The translations under genes were made by a program, and so were the position numbers. DNA of 5,252 nucleotides from an uncultured Bacillota bacterium (GTDB taxonomy: Bacteria > Bacillota_I > Bacilli_A > RF39 > UBA660). The stretch is from positions 1-5,252 of the forward strand of contig CANDCB010000084.1 of assembly GCA_947383065.1 (NCBI GenBank). Direction: 5' to 3'. Below, one piece after another: positions 1-4,817 of the stretch; within the stretch, counting starts at the first letter, position 1, and every line of letters starts with the position of its first letter. The notes under the pieces are model-generated. The model saw only the letters and a program-made list of their open reading frames with translations, searched no databases and had not been told where the DNA came from.

Positions 1-323
1 ATGTTGCTATGGGTGGAATATGTGAAGATTATACGGATAGAGTTCACTCAAGCGTTATTGATATAGGAATGAAAGTTTTGGAGACTTTTCCTGGAATGCC
101 ATATGTGGGAATTGATTTTATGACGAATAATATATGTGAAAAGCAAAATAGTGAGACATATCGAATTATAGAAATTAATACTGTGCCAGGAATTCATATG
201 CATTTTCGTCCAGCTATTGGAAAGTCACAAAATATTGCTAAATATATGGTGGATTTAATTTATCCAGAGACTAAAGAAAGAAGTGATGGTAATGAATATA
301 AAAAATCTTTTAAAAGATTCTGA
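1..323 (+). CDS. ATP-grasp domain ligase, C-terminal fragment (cut by window start)
   Basis: The reading frame is open from base 3 (first complete codons Val-Ala) to the TGA at 321-323, so the gene starts upstream and the Met at 9 is internal. The fragment holds the end of an ATP-grasp fold. A GGICEDYTDRVH stretch resembles the GG-x-x-x-D-x-T-D-x-VH segment of cyanophycin synthetase and GshAB-type ligases. It is followed by YVGIDFMT and then IIEINTVPGIHMHFRP, whose Glu and Asn are the usual Mg-ATP ligands near the end of the domain. The helix after it (KSQNIAKYMVDLIYP) also fits cyanophycin-synthetase-like enzymes. Such enzymes join a carboxylate to an amine through an acyl phosphate. The substrate cannot be told because the N-terminal part is missing. 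The 3' end overlaps the methyltransferase gene, so the two are probably translated together. Family call is firm; exact product is unknown. Confidence 0.8.
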   Translation, partial: VAMGGICEDYTDRVHSSVIDIGMKVLETFPGMPYVGIDFMTNNICEKQNSETYRIIEINTVPGIHMHFRPAIGKSQNIAKYMVDLIYPETKERSDGNEYKKSFKRF

Positions 324-972
324 TGCTTATTATAATAAAAATGATTATTATGAAATTTTTAGTAAGGCTGAAGATAAAGAAAATAAAGTAGCAGATTATC
401 TAAAAAACAAGGTTAATAATAAAATAGTTTTAGATGCAGGGTGTGGTACAGGAAAGTTTTTAAAGATAATTGAGAAGCGAGCTAAAAAATATATTGGTGT
501 TGATTTATCTTTTAATCAGTTAATTAAAGCGCAAGAAAAGAGTAGTAATGAAAATTCAATTTTTATTAAAAGTAATTTAAAAGATATAATGCTTGAAAAA
601 AATTCTGTTGATTTAATAATTTCACCATGGGTTTTAGGAACAATAACGGAGTTAAATGAAAGAAGTAAATGTTTGGAGGAATTAAAAAGAATTTTAAAAC
701 CTAAAGGGAAAATTTATTTAATTGAAAATGATATTAATAGTGAGTTTGAAGTAATAAGAGGGCATGATAAAGATTTAAAAACGCAAAAATATAATCAATG
801 GATTTTAGATAATGGTTTTAAAATAAATCAAAGGATTAATACTTTTATGGGATTTAATTCATTAAAGGAGGCTAAAAAATGTTTTGTAGAAATATATGGG
901 AAGGAAAAAGCTGAAAAGATTTATAATAGTAAAATTGAACATAAAATAGTTATTTTTGAGTATATAAAGTAA
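292..972 (+). CDS. Class I SAM-dependent methyltransferase
   Basis: The product is a soluble Rossmann-fold methyltransferase of about 226 residues. With the start at 292, SAM motif I (VLDAGCGTG) lies near residues 46-54. The acidic end of strand 2 (YIGVDLS) lies near 67-73 and motif IV (VDLIISPWVL) near 106-115. The post-motif segment LKRILKPKGKIYLIEN follows, as is typical of the Methyltransf_11/25-like families. The substrate is not predictable. GTG 283, ATG 286 and ATG 292 are all possible starts. I favour 292 because AAGTGAT at 281-287, close to the AGGTGAT end of a full Shine-Dalgarno, is well spaced for it. This gives a 32-base overlap with the ATP-grasp gene, suggesting translational coupling and a shared pathway, for example methylation of a peptide or amide made by the ligase (inference). 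A terminator follows directly. Confidence 0.87.
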   Translation: MNIKNLLKDSDAYYNKNDYYEIFSKAEDKENKVADYLKNKVNNKIVLDAGCGTGKFLKIIEKRAKKYIGVDLSFNQLIKAQEKSSNENSIFIKSNLKDIMLEKNSVDLIISPWVLGTITELNERSKCLEELKRILKPKGKIYLIENDINSEFEVIRGHDKDLKTQKYNQWILDNGFKINQRINTFMGFNSLKEAKKCFVEIYGKEKAEKIYNSKIEHKIVIFEYIK

Positions 973-989
973 TGGTAAGAGTAATGATA

Positions 990-1028
990 GAAGGTTATTA
1001 ATTTTTGATAACTTTCTTTTTTTATTTT
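990..1028 (+). terminator. Intrinsic (rho-independent) terminator
   Basis: The left arm GAAGGTTAT (990-998) pairs with ATAACTTTC (1008-1016), giving nine pairs with one G-U, around a short AT-rich loop. It is followed by a T-tract (1017-1023, then 1025-1028). It lies 17 bases after the methyltransferase stop and closes that operon. The stem is AT-rich but the shape is typical of low-GC Gram-positives. Confidence 0.8.
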
Positions 1029-1057
1029 AAATGGAATTAAAACTTTGTATAAAAACG

Positions 1058-1092
1058 ATACTAAGTGTATTGACAAAATGTATACTTAGTAT
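1058..1092. promoter_or_regulatory. Nested palindromic operator overlapping the promoter
   Basis: Two 12-base arms, ATACTAAGTGTA (1058-1069) and TATACTTAGTAT (1081-1092), are inverted repeats with one mismatch, separated by 11 bases. Each arm also contains a palindrome of its own, ATACT-A-AGTGT (1058-1068, imperfect) and ATACT-T-AGTAT (1082-1092, perfect outside the centre), with centres 24 bases apart. The -35 box lies in the middle and the right arm abuts the -10 box, so the element lies almost wholly upstream of the expected transcription start. It should therefore act as DNA, most simply as a repressor operator. The obvious candidate repressor is the NrtR-like protein encoded third in the operon. 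I cannot confirm a match to a published NrtR site. Confidence 0.72.
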
Positions 1093-1098
1093 TAAAAT
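1070..1098 (+). promoter_or_regulatory. Sigma-A-type promoter of the Cys4/NrtR/Nudix operon
   Basis: A perfect TTGACA (-35) at 1070-1075 and TAAAAT (-10, five of six matches to TATAAT) at 1093-1098 are separated by the ideal 17 bases. Transcription would start near 1105, leaving an ~80-base leader before the first gene. There is no other strong promoter-like sequence between here and 3147, so it probably drives all four genes. Confidence 0.78.
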
Positions 1099-1104
1099 GT
1101 AACT

Positions 1105-1184
1105 ATGTTAGGAGATGATTAAAAAACTGTATTGTTTAAAATTCCTAAAGTAATTTATTATTAAAAAAAGAAAAGAGATGTTTT
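1105..1184 (+). other. Untranslated leader with possible hairpin and tiny reading frame
   Basis: The leader contains a Shine-Dalgarno-like AGGAG at 1110-1114 that serves no annotated gene. TTAGGA (1108-1113) can pair with TCCTAA (1143-1148), which would mask it. A 12-codon frame, ATG 1115 to TAA 1151, begins directly after AGGAG, too close for normal initiation. I recognise no known riboswitch. The gene itself appears to use the weaker AAAGAG near 1172-1177. This may be no more than spacer. Confidence 0.3.
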
Positions 1185-1472
1185 ATGAAAGTTTTAGAAA
1201 AAGGACGTGGCTGGAGTTTAAAACAAGTATGTACTGGTAAAGGTAATGGTAATGGAGGATGTGGTGCTAAATTATTGATTGAAAGAGGCGATATTTATGT
1301 GACTCATTCTTATGATTATGGTGGTGGTCATGAAAGATTTTTTACTTTTATATGCCCCGAGTGTGGGGTGAAAACTGATATTCCGGTAATTAAATTACCT
1401 AGTTTAGTTATTGATGAGGCATTAGATATGCCAAAAGAAATGTTATATAGTGATAGAAAACTTGTTAAATAA
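1185..1472 (+). CDS. Small four-cysteine, probable zinc-binding protein (paralogue A)
   Basis: This is a 95-residue soluble protein with no signal peptide or membrane segment. Cys16 and Cys26 (CTGKGNGNGGC, C-x9-C) pair with Cys57 and Cys60 (CPEC, C-x2-C), which suggests one zinc knuckle or ribbon site. A conserved-looking core, GCGAKLLIERGDIY, follows the first cysteine pair, and TDIP comes after the second. The start is ATG 1185, with a weak AAAGAG site about eight bases upstream. It is the first gene of the operon, right behind the operator. Proteins of this kind are, to my recollection, found in many bacteria as uncharacterised proteins. It is homologous to the next gene. Zinc binding is inferred from cysteine spacing and the function is unknown. 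Confidence 0.8.
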   Translation: MKVLEKGRGWSLKQVCTGKGNGNGGCGAKLLIERGDIYVTHSYDYGGGHERFFTFICPECGVKTDIPVIKLPSLVIDEALDMPKEMLYSDRKLVK

Positions 1473-1508
1473 TATTATTTAATGAAAAGTTTAGAGAGAA
1501 GAAGTTTT

Positions 1509-1823
1509 ATGGAATTGCTACTTAAAGATTGGAATATTAAATATTATTGTTTAGGGGTAAATAAAAATGGCGATGGATGTGGGGCTTTATTAGAAATAGA
1601 GGCTCAAGATATATATGCAATTATAAAGTTATTGAAAAAAGAAAGTTCTAATACTTCAATATTATTACCAGAATATTACTATACTTTTAGATGTCCATGT
1701 TGTAATATAGAAACAGAGATAACTTCATTTTTACCCCCAGAGGTTAGAAAAAATGTTCTTCTTAAGTTAAAAAGAAGTCTTAAGGAAATAAAAATAAATG
1801 GAAATGGCAGGATATATTTATGA
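1509..1823 (+). CDS. Small four-cysteine, probable zinc-binding protein (paralogue B)
   Basis: This 104-residue protein is a diverged relative of the preceding gene product. Both share W-(S/N)-(L/I)-K, C-x9-C-G-A, the Asp-Ile-Tyr triplet, F-x-C-P-x-C and T-(D/E)-I in the same order. The cysteines are Cys14, Cys24, Cys62 and Cys65 (CPCC, with an extra Cys64). It differs by a longer, Leu/Lys-rich insert between the two cysteine pairs and a basic C-terminal tail. The frame is open from ATG 1482, but that codon has no ribosome site. ATG 1509 is preceded by AGAGAGAAG (1493-1501) and gives an N terminus matching paralogue A, so I use it. The stop overlaps the next start by four bases (ATGA), showing tight coupling to the regulator gene. 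Function unknown. Confidence 0.75.
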   Translation: MELLLKDWNIKYYCLGVNKNGDGCGALLEIEAQDIYAIIKLLKKESSNTSILLPEYYYTFRCPCCNIETEITSFLPPEVRKNVLLKLKRSLKEIKINGNGRIYL

Positions 1824-2596
1824 AAAAATTATTGAATGTTTGTTATGCAACTGATCTTCTTATTTTTGGAATTGATAGTAGAAAGACATCGAATACGAGG
1901 GCGCTTCCTAAGAAATATTTAAGTATTTTACTAGTAAAAAGAAATAAAAATCCTTTTGTTAATCAATGGTGTTTACCAGGTGGATTTGTTGATAAAAATG
2001 AAACATCTTTTGAAGCGAGTAGCAGAGTTTTAAAAAAAGAAACTAATCTTGAAAAAGTATATATGCAGCAATTACAAGTAAATGATAATGTTAATAGAGA
2101 TCCACGTGGTAGAGTAGTGTCAGTTTCTTATATGGCTTTAGTAGATAGAACTTTGCTCACTACTAATTTAAATAATGATGCATGTTGGTTTGATATTGAG
2201 ATTAATGAAAATTTAGAAAATATGAAGGTTAAATTATCTAATGAATCTGAATGTTTAGATTTTATTGTTCAAAAAAATTTAATTGATAAAAAAAGTGCAA
2301 ATTATCAATATGATGTCGTTTTAAAAAGTGCTTTGGCTTTTGATCATGATGAAATTATTATAAAAGGGTTGATGGAGTTACGTAATAAAGTAAATAATAC
2401 TGATATTGTTTTTAATTTAATGCCTGATAAATTTACTATTGGGGAATTAAAGCAAGTTTATGAGTTACTTTTAAATAAAAAGTTAATAAATTCAGCGTTT
2501 AGGAGGACTATTGCTGAAAAAGTCGTTTTAACAGAAGAAATGATAAAAACAGGGGGACATAGACCATCATTTTTGTGTAAATATAAAGATTTTTAA
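1820..2596 (+). CDS. nrtR: NrtR-family transcriptional regulator (Nudix domain plus winged helix)
   Basis: The 258-residue protein has the two-domain layout of NrtR, the Nudix-related regulator of NAD metabolism. An N-terminal Nudix-like fold (about 1-150) contains a decayed box, starting with G55-G56-region residues GGFVDKNE and ending RVLKKETNL. The consensus Glu after Arg69, the first Glu of EE, and the Gly are replaced by Val70, Lys73 and Asn76. Hydrolysis is thus unlikely and ligand sensing likely. FDHDEII (174-180) and a C-terminal winged helix (about 197-255: MPDKFTIGELKQVYELLL, then FRRTIAE and GGHRPSFL) are hallmarks of the family. In known NrtRs the ligand is ADP-ribose, but relatives sense other compounds, so the regulon here is open. 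AGGA at 1809-1812 is the ribosome site. It probably represses its own operon through the operator at 1058-1092. Confidence 0.88.
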   Translation: MKKLLNVCYATDLLIFGIDSRKTSNTRALPKKYLSILLVKRNKNPFVNQWCLPGGFVDKNETSFEASSRVLKKETNLEKVYMQQLQVNDNVNRDPRGRVVSVSYMALVDRTLLTTNLNNDACWFDIEINENLENMKVKLSNESECLDFIVQKNLIDKKSANYQYDVVLKSALAFDHDEIIIKGLMELRNKVNNTDIVFNLMPDKFTIGELKQVYELLLNKKLINSAFRRTIAEKVVLTEEMIKTGGHRPSFLCKYKDF

Positions 2597-2619
2597 ATAA
2601 ATAAAAGGAGTTTTAATAA

Positions 2620-3147
2620 ATGCAAGAAATAATTGATATATATGATTCAAAAAAGGGAATTAATATTAAAAAGACTATAAGTAAAGATGAAGCTCATCAA
2701 AAAGGGATATGGCATAGTTCTGTTCATATATTATTAGTAAATAAAGAACATACTAAAATTCTTCTTCAAAAAAGGTGTATGAAGAAAAAATTTTTTCCAA
2801 ATATGTGGGATATAACAGTAGGAGGGCATATTAAAGCTGGTGAAATGCCTGATGATGGAGCCAAAAGAGAGTTTAATGAGGAACTAGGTTTAGATTTTCA
2901 AAATTATGAATTTAAATATTTAACTAAAATAAAGGAAGAATTTTTAGATAATAATATTAATAGTAAAGAGATTGTTTTTGTATACTTAGTAGAAGCAAAT
3001 GTTAATGTTAATGATATAATTTTGTTGCAAGAAGAAGTAAGTGAAGTAAAATGGTTTTCTAAAGAAGAATTAATTAATTTAATTGAGACTAAAAAGATAA
3101 TAAATCATTTAGAAGAATTTAAAATATTATTAGAAATATTAAATTAA
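2620..3147 (+). CDS. Nudix hydrolase, YfcD/IPP-isomerase-like subgroup
   Basis: This 175-residue soluble enzyme has a complete Nudix box: Gly69, Glu75, Arg83-Glu84, Glu87-Glu88 and Gly90 fit GX5EX7REUXEEXGU with the normal spacing. It should therefore hydrolyse a nucleoside diphosphate linked to another moiety, using Mg2+ bound by the glutamates. The front part (EIIDIYDS, then GIWHSSVHILLVN, ILLQKR, FFPNMWDITVGGHI) resembles the YfcD-type Nudix subgroup, which shares sequence features with isopentenyl-diphosphate isomerase. The true substrate is unknown. A strong AAAAGGAG (2603-2610) precedes the ATG by nine bases. It is the last gene of the operon, 23 bases after the regulator gene, so its substrate may be linked to the ligand sensed by that regulator (inference). 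Confidence 0.87.
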   Translation: MQEIIDIYDSKKGINIKKTISKDEAHQKGIWHSSVHILLVNKEHTKILLQKRCMKKKFFPNMWDITVGGHIKAGEMPDDGAKREFNEELGLDFQNYEFKYLTKIKEEFLDNNINSKEIVFVYLVEANVNVNDIILLQEEVSEVKWFSKEELINLIETKKIINHLEEFKILLEILN

Positions 3148-3156
3148 AATTATTTT

Positions 3157-3189
3157 TTGAATATTGATATTAGATAAGTGATATATAAT
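3157..3189 (+). promoter_or_regulatory. Possible weak promoter of the pgeF-like gene
   Basis: TTGAAT at 3157-3162 lies upstream of a TGA-TATATAAT stretch, which gives an extended -10 at 3182-3187 (spacer 19) or TATAAT at 3184-3189 (spacer 21). The spacing is not ideal and the leader would be very short. No terminator is visible between 3148 and 3207, so read-through from the Nudix operon is also possible. Confidence 0.35.
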
Positions 3190-3207
3190 TAAAATGAGGT
3201 GTTTTAC

Positions 3208-3960
3208 ATGTTAAATAAATATTATACTTTTGATGATTTAAATAATTTTCCTGAAATAGTTCATCTTTATACTACTAAACCTTTTGATTTTTCTTTAGAA
3301 AGAGTAGGGACTAAGGGAATTGAAAAAGGTTTTAAAGAAATAGAAAAAGATTTGCATTATAAATTTAATAAAATAGTAATGCCTATTCAAACGCATACTG
3401 ATGTTGTAAAAATTGTTGATAGTACTAATATAAATGATGAATTTAATGATGTTGATGGTTTAATAACTAATATGAAAAATGTTGCTTTAGTAACTAAGAC
3501 AGCAGATTGTCAGAGTATTTTATTATATGATCCTTTAAAGAAAGTTATTGGGAATATTCATAGCGGATGGAGAGGAACTTTAAATAAAATTATTAAAAAT
3601 GCTATAGATTTAATGGTTAATGAGTTTGGCTGTGAGCCTCAAAATATAAGAGCTTGTATTTGTCCGAGTATTATGAAATGTTGTTTTGAAGTTTCGGAAG
3701 ATGTAGAAGAAATGTTTAGAATAAATTTTAAAGAAATTAATGATTTTATAACTCTAGGTGAAATTAAGGATAAAAAACAAAAATATTATATTGATACAAT
3801 AAAGGTAAATAAGAATGTTCTTATTGATTTGGGTCTAAAAGAAGAAAATATTTCTGTATCTAATTTGTGTACAAAATGTAATAGTAATGTTTTTCATTCA
3901 TATCGTGCTGCTTTAAAAGAATCAGGAAGAAATATTGCTTTGATTTGTATTAAAGAATAA
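3208..3960 (+). CDS. pgeF: Laccase-domain protein, PgeF/YfiH (LACC1) family
   Basis: This 250-residue soluble protein is close to the usual family length. Family members act on purine nucleosides (adenosine deaminase and phosphorylase activities). E. coli YfiH/PgeF clears wrongly built Ser-containing peptidoglycan precursors, and older annotations say polyphenol oxidase or laccase. The zinc-site motifs are all present: QTH with His63, TADC with Cys101, and IHSGWRG with His118. DVDGLITN (81-88), CICPSI (150-155) and a final NLCTK...FHSYRA (219-234) are also typical. ATG 3208 is chosen over the in-frame GTG 3199 because GAGGTG (3196-3201) is ideally spaced for 3208 and itself contains that GTG. 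It stands between two operons. Its purine-nucleoside link could fit the upstream Nudix genes, but this is only context. Confidence 0.9.
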   Translation: MLNKYYTFDDLNNFPEIVHLYTTKPFDFSLERVGTKGIEKGFKEIEKDLHYKFNKIVMPIQTHTDVVKIVDSTNINDEFNDVDGLITNMKNVALVTKTADCQSILLYDPLKKVIGNIHSGWRGTLNKIIKNAIDLMVNEFGCEPQNIRACICPSIMKCCFEVSEDVEEMFRINFKEINDFITLGEIKDKKQKYYIDTIKVNKNVLIDLGLKEENISVSNLCTKCNSNVFHSYRAALKESGRNIALICIKE

Positions 3961-4022
3961 AAATATATGTAGATTAATAAAGTTTTTGATATTCAGGCTA
4001 AGAATGTAAATGTTAAGATTAG

Positions 4023-4053
4023 TTGACAAATTTCCAACTGCTATTGGTAGAAT
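4023..4053 (+). promoter_or_regulatory. Promoter with extended -10 for the XRE/DUF4097-like operon
   Basis: A perfect TTGACA (4023-4028) is followed after 19 bases by TAGAAT (4048-4053), preceded by TGG, an extended -10. A small dyad, CCAA (4034-4037) and TTGG (4044-4047), sits between the boxes and could be an operator. A second TATAAT at 4071-4076 has no good -35 at normal spacing. Confidence 0.55.
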
Positions 4054-4094
4054 ATTTAAAATATATTTAATATAATTTTTCTGAGGTGAGAAAA

Positions 4095-4817
4095 ATGAAC
4101 ATAGGGGAAAGACTATTAAAATTAAGAAAAGAAAAAGGTTTGTCTCAAGAAGAAGTTGCTAATATTTTAGGGGTATCAAGGCAAACTATTTCAAAATGGG
4201 AAACAGGTGAATCTAATCCTGATTTCGATAAAATAATACCATTGTGTGAACTTTATAATATTAGTACTGATGAACTTATTAAAGGTTCTACTGGTGAAAA
4301 AAAAGAGATTAAAGAGGAAATTTTGGATGAAAAAATAAGTGATAATGAATTAGAAGCTAAAAAGCCAAATAAAATGTTTACAAAGGAATATAAAAAATAT
4401 GAGCCTTTAGTAGTTTCAGTAAGTGTATTTTTATATTTTATATCTGTTGTTTGGATTATTTTTATAGAAAGTTTAAATGTCATAAGTGATGAATTAATGA
4501 TTAGTATTTTCATGATAATAGTAGCAATTCCAACATGTATATTAATTTATTATTATTTGTCAGTTGGAAATCATCGTCATTATTTAAAAGAACAAATGAA
4601 ATTAGAAAAAATTGATGAAGAAGTTATAGAAAAGCAAAAAAAATATAAAGATTTAGATGATATTATTGCTTTAGTATTTGTGATTTTATATTTATATATA
4701 AGCTTTAGTACAGGTGGTTGGTATATAACTTGGATATTATGGGTTGTTTATTCTTTAGTGCTTAAAATAATTCATTTAATTTTAAATGCAAAAGGAGCTA
4801 ATAAAGATGGAGAATAA
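4095..4817 (+). CDS. XRE-family HTH regulator with four predicted membrane segments
   Basis: The 240-residue protein begins with a Cro/C1-type helix-turn-helix (about 3-62; IGERLLKLRKEKGLSQEEVANILGVS, then RQTISKWETGESNP and the usual CELYNISTDELI). A charged Lys/Glu-rich linker (65-100) follows. Four hydrophobic stretches lie at about 104-125, 134-156, 189-206 and 208-230. A Lys/Glu-rich, possibly coiled-coil segment (161-188) separates the two hairpins. It is therefore probably a DNA-binding protein anchored in the cytoplasmic membrane. ATG 4095 is preferred to in-frame GTG 4086 because TGAGGTGAG (4082-4090) is its ribosome site. The 3' end overlaps the next gene by 11 bases, so the pair is co-translated. 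I infer that it senses an envelope or membrane signal; the target is unknown. Confidence 0.85.
   Translation: MNIGERLLKLRKEKGLSQEEVANILGVSRQTISKWETGESNPDFDKIIPLCELYNISTDELIKGSTGEKKEIKEEILDEKISDNELEAKKPNKMFTKEYKKYEPLVVSVSVFLYFISVVWIIFIESLNVISDELMISIFMIIVAIPTCILIYYYLSVGNHRHYLKEQMKLEKIDEEVIEKQKKYKDLDDIIALVFVILYLYISFSTGGWYITWILWVVYSLVLKIIHLILNAKGANKDGE

Noticed and set aside
1482..1508. Upstream ATG giving a nine-residue extension of paralogue B
   Set aside because: There is no Shine-Dalgarno before 1482, while AGAGAGAAG lies just before ATG 1509. The shorter form aligns with the N terminus of paralogue A.
3130..3170. AATATT repeats and a T-run after the Nudix gene as a terminator
   Set aside because: Only AT pairs of about six bases with a long loop can form. 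The T-run is not placed after a stable stem.
3199..3207. GTG start for the pgeF-like gene
   Set aside because: This GTG is part of the GAGGTG ribosome site that serves ATG 3208.
3961..4022. Search for a terminator after the pgeF-like gene
   Set aside because: No convincing hairpin with a U-tract is visible, so the end of that transcript remains unassigned.
4086..4094. GTG start for the XRE-type gene
   Set aside because: It lies within the TGAGGTGAG ribosome site. ATG 4095 gives the usual N terminus of the HTH family.
4253..4513. 86-residue open frame on the minus strand
   Set aside because: It lies wholly inside the XRE-type HTH gene, has no ribosome site, and its sequence is only the antisense of the linker and membrane segments.
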